Of a DNA stretch of 64,000 nucleotides, positions 34,935 through 46,149 are shown piece by piece. The position numbers and the translations under genes are program-made. Below the pieces are notes generated by a model. It made no database searches and was not told the DNA's origin. It was given only the letters and a program-made list of their open reading frames with translations. The number at the start of each line of letters is the position of its first letter. Positions within the stretch are counted from its first letter, which is position 1. The stretch is from Diorhabda sublineata. Lineage: Eukaryota; Arthropoda; Insecta; Coleoptera; Chrysomelidae. The stretch is from positions 6,148,187-6,212,186 of the forward strand of contig NC_079474.1 of NCBI RefSeq assembly GCF_026230105.1. The letters run 5' to 3'.

Positions 34935-36010
34935 GTTTAGATTTATTTATTTGAAACTACATATTTTCAAAGTTTTACAAAATACCAGTTGATATTTTTT
35001 TTCACGACCTGCTTCATTTGATAGTTGATTTTTTGGAAGTATGATAATTAAATCTTGTCCAGTAGCTTGTTTCACAAATCAATTGTAAAATCCATTTACT
35101 ACAAATTTGATTCCACTTTTTCAGCGTTTTCCTTCTTTGAGAATCATTCCTCTAAACACCTACATAAAAGTAACCACTTATTGAACGCATTATTTCCATT
35201 TATAATCAGTTGCACTCCAGTACCAAACGATCACGATGGGTTTTCCTTTGTAACAGTACTATAATAATCGAACTTTTTTTCAACTACTAATCGGTTCAGC
35301 TATAAACTTCCACGAGCTTATCGCTTATCGCAGAAAAAACATCAAATCCACTGTAACCTCATTTATCTACCAAACAAAACCTTCGTAAGTGTGTGTTACG
35401 AAGTATTTTTCCAACTACATCTTCACCAGGCTTTGTATTGTATTAAGTTACCACCCAAAGGATCTATTGTGTCCCCCTTTCTTCATACTTCTAGAGAATG
35501 TAGATAGATTCATCCTCTGTGCAACAAAATCTACTAAGTCTAGCTCTAGCGTCTTTAGGTGTCTATTGTGGCGACGGTGCCCCGATACAACTCCTGTTAG
35601 TATTCGTAGATTGTTCTTACAGGTTGAAACATTCAGCAGATCTACTTTGGTTATAGTTTCCCAGAAGAGTCTTTGCCTGTTTCAGCTCCTGTAGGTTGTC
35701 CCAATAATTGGTTTTGCTCCTATCTACCTTCTTTTCCAATGCTTTTTCTATTGTTGTGTAGCTAACACCACAGAAGGGTTCAGGTCCCATGAAGGCTTGT
35801 TTGCCCCCGTTTTAGCTATTTCATTTCCCGTCATTTCGGTGTGTCCCGGAATCCATTGAAGCGTAATTTTATTATTCTTGCCGAGCTCCTTTAATTTTTC
35901 TAGCAATCTCAAACGAGTTTGGATTTCATGATATTGGAATTGCATAAATTTCTGCTTGGTATGTTACCCCAGCTTTCAGAGTGTTTGGTTCTGAGGCTGT
36001 ACACTCCTAA
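34935..36010 (-). mobile_element. RNase-H-type non-LTR retrotransposon, 3' part
   Basis: Read leftwards from about 36000: LKAGVTYQAEIYAI (RNase H start), LGKNNKITLQWIPGHTEMTG NEIAKTGA (RNase H end; the His and the GNE.AD-like signature), then NNLRILTGVVSGH and HLKTLELDLVD, then about 550 bp of 3' untranslated sequence ending near 34935. A second copy of this tail lies inverted at 52865-53545. Frameshifts and stops are present. Belongs to the I/R1/Jockey-like group with RNase H. Confidence 0.75.
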
Positions 36011-36219
36011 TCCATTTCTGTTTGCTTCAACAGGCTGTACTAGATCCTCCTCTTTCTTTGTCCGTTACAACAACTTCTGAACTTGTTGTTGCTGCTCTAA
36101 GCCGCCGAGCCGTCGTCGTAATTAATAATCATCTCTAAACCACCATAGAAACGTAGCTGCTCTATCATACTAAATCGCAGCCTTCATGTTTGCGATTAAT
36201 GATCAATTATCCTTTCAAT

Positions 36220-36583
36220 ATCTGCTACTCTTCCAGACAACGTTATCATTGTTACCATGCCTTGCACAGACGTGTCCATTAGCATTATCGTCGACTTACC
36301 TTTGAGGAACTTCAAATCTAAAAGCTATATCATAACCAAATCTATATAAAGTGGTAACAAAGAAGATTTTGGAAATCTCACACTTTGAATCCATCACTTG
36401 ATGCGGTCTACCTCCATCAGTTCCTTTCGTCTTCAATTCTTTCTTGTAGCTATCTCCCGCCATAAATAATTCGAGGTTTTCTAATACTCCTAGGAACCTT
36501 TTTAATTTCTTTTCCTGTTTCTTTGCTTGTATAAACAACAACAAATAATATTGTAAATAATATGATAATAAACATCCTATCAA
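36220..36583 (-). other. unrecognised exon-like open frame
   Basis: A minus frame of 95 codons ends exactly at a strong donor, CCTCAAAG|GTAAGT (donor at 36300-36295). It contains a plausible acceptor region (TTGTTGTTTATACAAG) about 225 bp before it. The peptide includes LGVLENLELFMAGDSYKKEL, GTDGGRPHQVMDSKCEISKI and LYRFGYDIAF. I do not recognise it. It cannot be a cnn cassette exon, because the phase left by exon 1 meets stops. It may be part of the adjoining retrotransposon or a nested gene remnant. Confidence 0.3.
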
Positions 36584-36599
36584 GTAATGTCAGTGTGAG

Positions 36600-37355
36600 G
36601 TCGATTATTCTTTGTCATATGTGTCATTTTAAATATTGCCTGGAACGACACTGTTTACATTTTATTATTGAAATTGATTTTGGAATAATTGTTCGTAGAA
36701 AAAATCATATTCTTCAGCGAATCCCAGAAATATGAGAGTTTTGTTGCAACATCATAACATCTGATTATTTTCAGAAAAAATGATCCATTCTCGTACCATG
36801 AACTTTTCTTACACAAAAGCTTCTTTATTGGAAACGAGGTCAAAGAACTTGAAAGATATCGATTCGAATTTGGATGTTTATCCCGGGTTTTATTTAATTG
36901 GCCTATTTATTGGCAACGGGTTTGTTTACGTTCTCCGTTCTAATTTCAAACATACGCAAACAACATTTAAAAATACGATGCAGACAAAATAATTAAATGC
37001 ATAAATGTCTCACGCTTCTGGGCAGAATCATCGCCAATAGGTATAAGGAAAAAAAACAGCCCCGCACGGTATTTTATCGACAAATGGATTATATCTATCA
37101 ACAATCAACAAAATGATAATTGCCGTCCACTAAATTTTTATTGGCTCATTGAAATATGGCATTAGACAAAAGTGAACATTTATATCTGATACTTTCGATA
37201 AACTTAAATAACAAGTATGTCAAATCTGACACTGCCATCTTAAAGTTTTACATTTTTAATGGTGAACTTAACTACTTAAAACACTCATCTTGGTCAAAAA
37301 ATAGAACCAAATCGTACGATGATTTTCTATTACTTTCGACGTGGATTAAACTAAC
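36600..37355. other. cnn intron 1, nothing recognised
   Basis: AT-rich with several short frames and no family match. Confidence 0.25.
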
Positions 37356-37359
37356 AGCA

Positions 37360-38090
37360 GGATCAATTCGCTTCGACTTTTTGTGATAAAGCACCATCTC
37401 GAAGCACCGTATTTCGCTGTTTCTCCGCATACAATCGTCGTCGCACTTAGCTACAGGTTGAATTTCGTGAAGATCGTCCAAAATCAGCTGTTCTGCCAGA
37501 AAACATCGATGCTGTGCGTAAACTGATATTGCAAGATCGTCATCTAACATACCCTGAGTTTGGGCATTGGTTTGCATATTTGCATGAACATTTGTTTGTC
37601 AATATTTGTTCGCATTGAATAGCACATAATTTGACAAACTCTCAAAAAAAATCTTGTCGATTGGTGCAAGGAAATGCTGAAAAAATTAAATCGCAGTGCT
37701 TCAAAAGACGTCTATACGATCCTGACGAATCCATGGAACATTCATGTGAACCCGAAACTGAATAACAATCGAGTGTATAGGTCTTTCAAGACGAGCCAAA
37801 GCCAACAAAAGTTGTTCATTTGTTTGCTAGAATCGTTCGAAAAATCCGGGAAACCAATCGAAGGAGACAAATCATTCTCACACATCAGTTCAAACAAAAA
37901 CATTTTTGAACAGTCAAAACATCGAATTGATAGGTCACCCGCCGTTCTTTTTATTCCCGCAAAGGAAAAATAAATTGCGAAGTCAACGTTTCTCTACACC
38001 TGAAGAAGCGGTTGATGCGTTCAAATGACATGTTGTAGAGGTACCTTAATCGGAATGGAAAATTTGTTCAAACGCGTGCTAAAGTGTATT
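37360..38090 (+). mobile_element. mariner copy of family M2
   Basis: APSRSTVFRCFSAYNRRRTS, LQVEFREDRPKSAVLPENID and AVRKLILQDRHLTYPEFG form the HTH and linker. Then follow KEMLKKLNRSASKDVYTILT, VFQDEPKPTKVVHLLARI, KIREINRRRQIILTHQFK and, after a gap, LRSQRFSTPEEAVDAFK. The D1, D2 and D3 motifs are eroded or deleted. Other copies of this family are at 41820-42560, 52030-52860 and 53580-53880, all on the opposite strand. Confidence 0.75.
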
Positions 38091-38099
38091 GATCTTAAT

Positions 38100-38810
38100 A
38101 AATAATATTTTGAAAAGCAATAAAGCCATATTCAATTATAAATATTTGTTTCTGTTTGTCTATTTCCAAACTAAAGTAGCAACTCTCGTACAATGGTATC
38201 TTCGGTGATATTTTTTGGGAAGAAATATTTGGAATTGAAGTAAAATTTCTTACCTTTATTGGCACAAAGGTAGTTATTGGAAAAAATATCATGATATGGC
38301 TATGTAATATTTAATACACAGGGCTTTTGGCCTATCAATATCTTTTTCTGTTGTTCTATGCATCTTATGGTTATGAAAAACCAATAAAAGTCCGAAAACT
38401 TGTTTTAGCTCGGGAAATTTTATGAAAATTATAATTAGATTATTCTGTGATGATATTTAATACGATAAATAATAAAGTTTTGCATTAGGAATTAGGTTTT
38501 AGTACTTTCTCTTGTAAAAATAGACTATACCAAAGGTTATCGATGCTAAAAAACATTTAAAATAAAAATCAAATCAGTTTTCACATCAAAACTAAATCAT
38601 GTCATCTCTTTCTTTAAAGTAAATTGTGGGCAAATTTGCAAAGTAATTTTTGAAAGACTTTAATAGTCTACACACAGGGCGATTCAAAAAAAATATGATC
38701 CAGTCTCTAGGATAGATAGAAAACTAGGAAAAAAATTTGAGATTTGCTCACACATTTTTTACGATTTTGCGGCAACTACTAGCAACTTTCATGGAAAATT
38801 TTATACGGCC
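38100..38810. other. cnn intron 1, nothing recognised
   Basis: AT-rich, short frames only. Confidence 0.25.
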
Positions 38811-38817
38811 TTCTTGA

Positions 38818-38950
38818 GACAATGGTCACTTCCGGTATTTCCCGAAGTAGATGTTTCCGTATAAAATAGATATGATAAATCGATTTCTCGTATCATCATT
38901 AATCTATGTATAAAGTTTCATGATGATCGTTGCGGGGTGGCTTATCATTA
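38818..38950. repeat. solo TIR of the Merlin-like element
   Basis: CTTCCGGTATTTCCCGAAGT, GATATGATAAATCGATTTCT and ATGATCGTTGCGGGGTGGCT match the right TIR at 40300-40428 in the same orientation, and the left TIR at 39473-39620 inverted. It is a separate, truncated copy about 520 bp away. Confidence 0.8.
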
Positions 38951-39472
38951 TACTTAAATTGACTGATTATTTCTCTTCTGTTCTAGCTCCCTACGTTGTA
39001 ACTATCTACGTCCATGTTTTCATTACTCAATGCATTAACGACGGATTATAAATATCACCGAACATCAATTTTTCTTTTTATAGAATACATTTTATTGGAC
39101 ATTATGGTCTTTTCCTTCAAAGTATAAAGTATAAGCTTTATTTTTTTGACGTGCACATAAAAAGGTGTTACATCTTTTATTTATTCATTTTTTATTCGCT
39201 TCATAACATCTGTTGAGATTTTGTCTGCTGGTTATTTTTGGATTAGTTAAAAAATAGAAAAAAAATATGTCCATGGATTATGAAAGTTTTCCAGTTGGCA
39301 AACGTTGCAATCATTATTTTTGAGAACAATGCGGAACTCATAGAGCTTAAGAGATAGATTAACCAATTAAAAATAACACAAATGCCATTTCCAAATAAAT
39401 GTTCTTGACATAAAACACGTCGTTTTAAATCATACTTCAAATATGTTTATATGGAAAATTTCGGCACAAGTA

Positions 39473-40428
39473 TGATAAGCCACCCCGCAACGATCAACAT
39501 GAAACTCTATACACAGACTATTGATGATACAAGAAATCGATTTATCATATCTATTTTATGGGGAAACATTTACTCCCGGAGATACCGGAAGTGGCCATTA
39601 TCTCAGGAAGGCCAACAGATATCGAACCATGGATAACTTTGTTCGATAGATCTCATCAAGATCTACCTGTGTGTGAAGAGTCATGATGATTGAAGCAAAA
39701 TTATGCAAATGAATTATTTTCACGAAAAATCGATAGATAAAATGAAAATTTAGGTTAGGTTAGGTTAGATTAGGATAGGTTTGATTAAGTTAGGTTAAGT
39801 TGTGTTGGATACTGAAATAAAGGTAATAAAAATAATTTTTTTCAATCAAATATTTTAATTGAACTTAAATCTATAACTTACATTTGAAAATATTTTACGA
39901 TTTCTCTTATTAATGAAATGAATAGTTCAGATTCACGACATTCTCGTCGCCATGTATATTCTACGATTCCATCCTCCCAATCTTCTGAAGGCACATGCCT
40001 ATCGCGGAAGAATGCTCTTAGAGGTCTCCAGTTGGCCTCATTTATTGTGGATGAACCCTGCTATCAGAAACAAATCTTTCTTTGTGATTGACCCACTCAT
40101 GAGTGTAGCCTTCATTGCTGAGGCATCGGTAGGCTAGCCAGTCATCTGTATGAATTACGCTTCCTGGAGCAACGTGCTTTTTTTGATAAAAATGATGCAT
40201 TTGCATACTTTTTCACAGAAACTCTTCAATCATCATGAATCTTCACACACACATAGATCTTGATGAGATCTATCGAACAAAGTTATCCATGGTTTGATAT
40301 CTGTTAGCCTTCCAGAGATAATGGCCAATTCCGGTATCTCCGAAAGTAAATGTTTCCGTAGGAAATAGATATGATAAATCGATTTCTCGTATTATCAATA
40401 GTTTCATGATGATCGTAGTGGGGTGGGG
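39473..40428 (-). mobile_element. Merlin-like (ISXO2-type) DNA transposon, deleted
   Basis: Inverted arms of about 200 bp (39473-39690 and 40228-40428; outer sequence GATAAGCCACCCCGCAACG) enclose a transposase remnant at 39940-40200. On the minus strand this reads GSVIHTDDWLAYRCLSNEGY THEWVNHKERFV, then shifted INEANWRPLRAFFRDRHVPS EDWEDGIVEYTWRRE. The 'H.D.W.AY..L...GY.H..VNH...FV' pattern is the ISXO2/Merlin DDE domain. The N-terminal half with the first catalytic Asp is missing. Target duplication not clear. Confidence 0.78.
39750..39803 (+). repeat. TTAGG-type interstitial telomere-like repeat
   Basis: TTAGGTTAGGTTAGATTAGG continues as ATAGG, TTTGA, TTAAG, TTAGG, TTAAG. This is the insect telomere unit with decay towards the right. 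It lies inside the Merlin-like element. Shorter runs occur at 42553-42568 and, inverted, at 47121-47147. Confidence 0.8.
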
Positions 40429-40439
40429 AAGGAAAATCA

Positions 40440-40855
40440 AGATTTTCATCTCCTATTTCGGATTTGGGAGTATTAAAAATATTCTTTCCATATTTACTAT
40501 TACTAATAACAACTACCAGAGATACAAACTGTAGCGTGTTGGTTATATTCAATCAATATGGTGTATTAATTAAAACGATGAGTACGAAGTAATATAGTTA
40601 ATCGTAAAACAATAATAATCAATTTGTATCATTTTGTTTAACTGGACGTTATATGGATTAGTCATTTTTTTTTCTCCCTAACAGATAACAGTTTCTCGTA
40701 ACTGGCTTAACTAATTTGCCCTTGTGTCGATACAGTATAAGCGTTAGATATAAATAACGAGATTATCTCACTTTTTATACCGTTAATTCATTATAAAGCA
40801 ACGTAACTTACTATTTTTCAGCTAGTTCTTAATTTAACATATATTTTTTGAATTT
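40440..40855. other. cnn intron 1, nothing recognised
   Basis: AT-rich; no signal. Confidence 0.25.
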
Positions 40856-40859
40856 TTCA

Positions 40860-41440
40860 TACACGAGAGCCGTTTTTTTTTCAACCTCCGATTGCTCCGT
40901 GCAGACGCTACACGGGCATGCGCTCTAGATGACTGTCAAGCTCTCGCACTACAAACTCCGGCATTGTTGACACTCAAGGGTCAGTCGGCGTTGTCCTACA
41001 ACCACGTAAACATGTCCGACATTAATGATGCTTCTGCCAAGCGTGATTCGTTTTCTATGGGCTGAAGGTCATAGTGCTGCAGAAATCCATGGAGAATGAG
41101 TCGTGTGTATGGGGAAAACTTAATGAGTGATGGTGTAGTGCGTGAATGGCCGTGAATGACGCAAATCTATCGTTTCAGATGACCTGGTTCAACGAGTTGA
41201 CAGAATTAAAGAAAACCGCAGATTCACCATTACTGCTTTGTCTACGGAATTTCAGAAGTTTCAAAATCTGTTTTGTACTCTACTTAAATTCATTGACGGC
41301 AACTTTCTTTGAAGAGGGTATTGGAAAGCTTGTCCACAGATATGACAAATGTCTGAATCTCTTCGGTAATTATGTAAAAAGTAAAAAGTAACCGGAAGTG
41401 TGCCAATCTATTGGTAATAAAATTATTGTTTCATATGAAG
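40860..41440 (+). mobile_element. mariner with large internal deletion
   Basis: At 41012 MSDINDASAKRDSF begins the N-terminus, followed in other frames by AEGHSAAEIHGRMSRVYGEN-like text and DDLVQRVDRIKENRRFTI with ALSTEFQKF. After about 41270 it jumps to TFFEEGIGKLVHRYDKCLNL FGNYVK, the C-terminal block. The whole catalytic region between the two HTH motifs and the tail is absent, as in MITE-like internal deletion derivatives. Confidence 0.7.
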
Positions 41441-41819
41441 TTTTTTTATTTTAATTATAAAATTATACACGTTGTTGGATATACAATGCGGCATTCATAT
41501 ATATGAAATAAATTCAATTTTATGTATTATGTGAAAAAAAAATTGAAACTGGTCGATTTTTATTCTTAAACTGACATTATGAAAATATTATCCCCCTCCA
41601 GCAAATTTTAAATAAGAAAGATGGTAGTGTGGCACCTTGTTGGAAAGGTATTTTAGTACTCTGTTCAGCAATATATAGTTACAAATTTGGTGAAACTTTC
41701 AAAATGTCTCTATCACTAAACTTCACGTAGAATGAAGATAATAATGTATACTATTTAGAATGGATTTTTCACAAGGGGGTTATATTATATAAATATTTGA
41801 CGGAAACGTAGCGATAACG

Positions 41820-42560
41820 GCAATTAAATCTACACTTCAATGTGCTGTTAAAAAATACGAGGATTGCTACTAAAATTTTGAGATAGGCAAATAAAAACAA
41901 ATATTTATAATCGGTTATGACTTCAATGTTTTTCAAAATATTCTTCATTAAGATCAATAGACTTTTGCAAGCATTCGAATCAATTGTTGAAGCATTTTTC
42001 CCACTCCAATTGAGGTATCTCCAAAATATACGTTTTGAAGGCATTTACCGTTTCTTTAGGTGTAGAAAAATGTTGGACTCGTGATTTATTTTTGATCTGC
42101 AGGAATAAGAAGAAATGATGCCATTAATTCGATGCTTTGACTGTTCAGAAACGTTTGTTTCAAGTGTGAGAAATTCGCTTCGAACTGCTTCGTGCGCGAA
42201 CAACTTTTGTTGTATTTGGCTCGTCTTGAAAGACCCATAAACTCGATTGTTGTTTCGGGATCGTATGCATAGATTCGTCGCCTGTGTCGATCATATAGAC
42301 GTTTTTCGAAGCACGGCGATTGTTTCAGCATTTCTTTGCACCAATCGACACGAGCTTTTTTGAGCGATTGTAAAATTATGCAGTATTCAATGCGAACAAA
42401 TTTTGACAAACAAATGTCATGCAATATCAGTTTACGCACAGCATCGACGTTTTTTGGGCACAAGGACCGATTTTGGACGATCTTCACAAAATTCATCCTG
42501 TAACAGTGCTTCATCACCAAAAGTAGAAGCGAGTTGATCTGCACACTGATGTTGGTTAGG
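41820..42560 (-). mobile_element. mariner copy of family M2
   Basis: Read leftwards: KNVDAVRKLILHDICLSKFV, ARVDWCKEMLKQSPCFEKRL, RIYAYDPETTIEFMGLSRR and HLKQTFLNSQSIELMASFL, then a tail ending near 41870 shared with 52030-52160. D1 (usual GDESWIYAYDPET) has lost its Asp context. D3 is not seen. A shifted frame has IYAYDPET, confirming the family. Confidence 0.75.
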
Positions 42561-42569
42561 TTAGGTTCA

Positions 42570-43195
42570 GTTCAGTTTTATAGATTCCACATTAAAGTAT
42601 CGTCTCCAATTATTTATTATTAATGCGACTATAATGAACCATAAATATATTTATCTAATTTTATAATTATTATGGTTTAAGATAAGAACTAATATATAAA
42701 GAAGCCCGTGAAACTAATATTTTGTGCATTCAACTGATATTCGTCTAGTACCCCAGTCAGATTAGTGTAACTAATTGTAACTTTAAATTATTAAATCCTC
42801 GGGTTGCTAAATAAATTGTTTTTAAAAAGCAAGTTGGTGAATTGAGTTATTTAATTCTAGCGCAAAGTGCTGGATTTGGCATTTTTGAACCAAAACCAAT
42901 GTGGAAATCACTTTGGATAGAAGCCTCTCTAGAAAACACATTCACATTCTTTCCGATAGACAAGTAGCGTTGAAGGTTCTGAAAGTTATTCTTCAGAATA
43001 GTTCGAAAAAAACTCGCAAATATTGCTCGTAAAAAAATAGGCACTTTTAATTCTTATAATATAATTTTACCCATTACAAAAAAAAGTACAACGCCGCTAA
43101 AACTTCAAAAACTCATATTGGCCTACTATTTGTACAAGAAGAAACAAAAAGAAATAGAAAAGCATAAAAGGTCTATTTTTATAGCATCTTGGGGT
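42570..43195. other. cnn intron 1, unassigned
   Basis: A 65-codon minus frame (42847-43044) has no recognised relative. The rest is AT-rich. Confidence 0.25.
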
Positions 43196-43560
43196 TTACA
43201 GTACAAGCCTATTTTTAACTAAACTTATTAACAATTCCATGACATTAACAGCCATTTTTAAAAGAACGCAGGTAGACGGCATTTCATTCGCAGGCAATAC
43301 ATCCGGCAGCGTCAACACGCACCCCGATACACTGGCTTGGATGACCGCACCGGAACGCGCCGAGGGGAAGCGGTGGTGCATCCAGCGTATATTGTTCGCC
43401 GGACCGATCCATTTTAAATCATACACCAACGCGAATCCGGCAAAAAACACGATCCGTTGTCCGGTGAAAAAAAAACGGACGTCTACAAGCGCTCTTGCAC
43501 TGTCTGAAACACGTTTCGAAAACCAAGTTATCGTCTTCAGAGACTGTTAACTGTTAGGAG
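43196..43560. other. GC-rich island of unknown origin
   Basis: Base composition shifts sharply to G/C with many CpG steps (CGGAACGCGCCGAGGGG). Both strands are open for about 85-100 codons, a composition effect, and neither product is recognised. At 43500-43550 a hairpin (CGATAAC..GGTTTTCG followed by AAAC) sits at the edge. This is probably a repetitive element end; it is not a cnn exon, since no matching splice sites were found. Confidence 0.4.
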
Positions 43561-43569
43561 ACCATGGTT

Positions 43570-44495
43570 TTGTGGTTGCTCCATCGACATTCGTATTATT
43601 TTTCAAGAACGTTTTGAAATTAATCTCCCCAATTCTTCAATTTATTTTTCAACGAACCGTTCTTTAGTACAATATTATTTCAATATAATCAATTGCTACT
43701 TATACATAACAAACAAAATGGCACATCACAATAGCATAGTTCAAATTAAAATTATTCTCATTTCACCCACTTCTCCCGCCTCGCCTGACAATAATTAAGA
43801 TAAATTATAATTTGAAACACATGTGTATGTGGATATATGCGAAGACTTTTGCGCTCGGGACATTTACAAACATACAAAAAGCGAAATGATTGTATAAGTA
43901 ATTTGTTATTGTTACTACCGATATAGTATGTTGTTAGGTAATAATCCCACCTCCGAATCGAACAGAATAAACGTTCAATGTTTATTAGAACGCAAGAAAA
44001 TAAACAAAGTTTCAACATTAGTCACAAACATGAAGGAGTTTTACTGTTGATGAACACTTGTTAAGACGCAGCGTGCATCTGTCCATTTATAAATATTCCA
44101 AACGCGTGTTACATAAAAATAGTCAAAGGATACACTAATCAAATAAGAATATATATACACACACCACCTACATAAATTTGTGGAATACGAGGGTCTCTAA
44201 TGAACACAACGTAGATAATTGATGAGTTTGTCGACCTAAACACAACATCTCTACCATAATTGGGAGGATTTCCGAAATAGAAACATTTTAAAAATACTTC
44301 AGCAATACGTAATTAAAGTAGAAATACAGTGTACTGCTATTAACCTGTATAAATAGATAAAATTGGAGTATCTTTTTGTAATTCTAAATTAACTGTTTTT
44401 CAATAAATTCATATGAAAGTTTAACACGAAAAAAATAATTCTCTTTGTTGCGGATAATATCTGTAAGTACTAGACCGATTTTGCCGGGACTTAAA
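43570..44495. other. cnn intron 1, nothing recognised
   Basis: AT-rich. A minus frame at 43758-44018 is unassigned. Confidence 0.25.
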
Positions 44496-44499
44496 AACT

Positions 44500-44755
44500 T
44501 TAGGACACTAACTCTCGCCGAATCGACGACGCACACTGGGACAAAAAGGTTCTATACCTGGCAATAAATCAGAATCAAAAGAGCTATTCTTGTCATCGCT
44601 TTGACTACCATCGTTGGCGTCATTAATGTTGTCAAAACCACAGTGTTGCAGAAGTGTTTTAATAAGTCCATTGATTCTTTAGGAAGGCACTCAATTTTCT
44701 TTTACTGGTTATTACGGGGTCGAAACTCAGTAAAAATGAATTGAAAATATCCTGC
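44500..44755 (-). mobile_element. C-terminal fragment of an unnamed DNA-transposon-like family
   Basis: DIFNSFLLSFDPVITSKRKL then, in shifted frames, LLQHCGFDNINDANDGSQSD DKNSSFDSD. It matches the tail 'D.F.RLL..SDP.I....' and acidic end I remember for the same repeat family as 57840-58650. It abuts an RT fragment in an apparently fused reading frame. Confidence 0.4.
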
Positions 44756-45097
44756 TCACTACATTCTACAATAACGTCAATAAGAGATTGAAGTTCTGAT
44801 AGGCTACTGGCCAATACCACGGTATCATCTTCGTAACGAAAATTGTTTATAATGTTTCCATTGATCTTTATGCCTGCAGTTGTATTTTCGAGGGCTTCGC
44901 TGAATACTGCCTCAGAATAGAGGTTAAACAGTAAGGGAGACAATACACATCCTTCTCTCTTCTAATTGCTATCTCTTCTGATGTGGATCCTTCGATTTTG
45001 ACTGTTGCTGTTTGGTACCAGTAAAGTCCGGTTATGATCATTAGATCTTGTGCGACGATATTTTTTGGTGTGTCACATAGTCGAAAGCCTTTTGGCC
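44756..45097 (-). mobile_element. RTE-like RT core fragment, inverted half
   Basis: Read leftwards from the junction: GQKAFDYVTHQKI (motif A region, usual KAFDRV), then VSPLLFNLYSEAVFSEALE, GIKINGNIINNFRYEDDTVV and LASSLSELQSLIDV. YEDD replaces the usual Y(A)DD of the RT active site. Stops and a frameshift lie between. The downstream half of such an RT is found on the opposite strand at 45270-45900. Confidence 0.75.
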
Positions 45098-46147
45098 TCT
45101 ACCGCCATGATAATTCACCTCTTTAAAGAGTGGCACATAATAATTTCAATATAATAAACCATCCATTAATTCTTAGGTTAGATCTTTCCACGAAATTTCA
45201 TTCTCTGTAGATTTGTATGTTTTGTCCATATTTCACTTTGTTTGAAAACATATTATATTTTATTGCAGTTAATATCTGAAAATGCGAGAATATGAAACTT
45301 TATTACTCACTATTAATTTTGAAAAAACTAAATTCATGGTTATAAGTACAAACCAAAATATTAATATTAACCTTATTCTCACACTGAATGGAGGTCAAAT
45401 AGAGCGAGTGCTGGTTCAGTCATAAACGCTCAAATGGGTCCAGACGAAGAAAACAAGATCAGAATTGAAATGGCTCGAAAGGCATTTATCCAGTGCTCCT
45501 CAATGTTTGCAATCAGAAATCTACGTCAGAATAGGATTCATATGTGGTCAGTACTGCTGTACGGAGTGGAAACTTGGACCTTGAAAGCGTAAATAATCAA
45601 AAAACTTGAAGCATTTGAGATGTGGCTCCATAGACGCATGCATCCTGAAGATACCCAGAACTGACAGAATCATCAACGACGAAGGCTGTTGACAATTATT
45701 AAGATAAGAAAAACATTTTACATAGGACACAGGGAGGGAAAGGAAAGCATCGTCAGGAAGAAGAAATCCTCGCTCCATAACATAAGACAATGGACAAATC
45801 TCAGCGTCGAAGAATTGTTTGATGTTGCAAGGAACCAAGACGCATTTAAAAACGTGGTCGCCAACATTGATGAGAAGAAGAAGAATATCTTAAAATAGAA
45901 TTAACCTCACATCTTTGTCACTCATGATCGGAACGGAAACAGAGAAAAACGATTTTTGGTAATTTTCTGTCGTGAATTGGTGCTCCTGAATAACGGTTCC
46001 ATTTTGATAGCTGACTGGACAATAAATTATTTGGTCAAGTGTGAAGGTGGTCATGGAAAATCTAACCTGAAAATGAAAAGATGGTTCAATATATTGAAAT
46101 TATTATGTGTCACTCTCTAAAGAGGTTATGTAATTATGGCGGTAGAA
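45098..46147. repeat. inverted-repeat pair flanking an RT fragment
   Basis: The left arm 45098-45168 (CTCTACCGCCATGATAATTC) and the right arm 46078-46147 (reversed: TTCTACCGCCATAATTACAT) match over about 70 bp, including CACATAATAATTTCAATAT. The interior holds the plus-strand RT tail. This is either a TIR element carrying a captured RT piece or the trace of an inversion. Confidence 0.65.
45270..45900 (+). mobile_element. RTE-like post-RT fragment, sense half
   Basis: INFEKTKFMVISTNQNININ, then GPDEENKIRIEMARKAFIQC and SSMFAIRNLRQN, SVLLYGVETWTLKA, KLEAFEMWLHRRM, FYIGHREGKESIVR, NIRQWTNLSVEELFDVARNQ and NVVANIDEKKK, with a GAAGAAGAAG tail. This is the usual end of the RTE-like ORF ('VLLYG.E.WTL.......EAFE.W..RR'). 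Confidence 0.8.
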
Positions 46148-46149
46148 GT

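Noticed and set aside
36220..36583. Cassette exon of cnn
   Set aside because: The two bases left by exon 1 put every tested acceptor into a frame with early stops.
43239..43550. 103-codon plus-strand frame and its 84-codon minus-strand partner as genes
   Set aside because: Both strands are open because the block is GC-rich; no recognised product, no splice sites fitting cnn.
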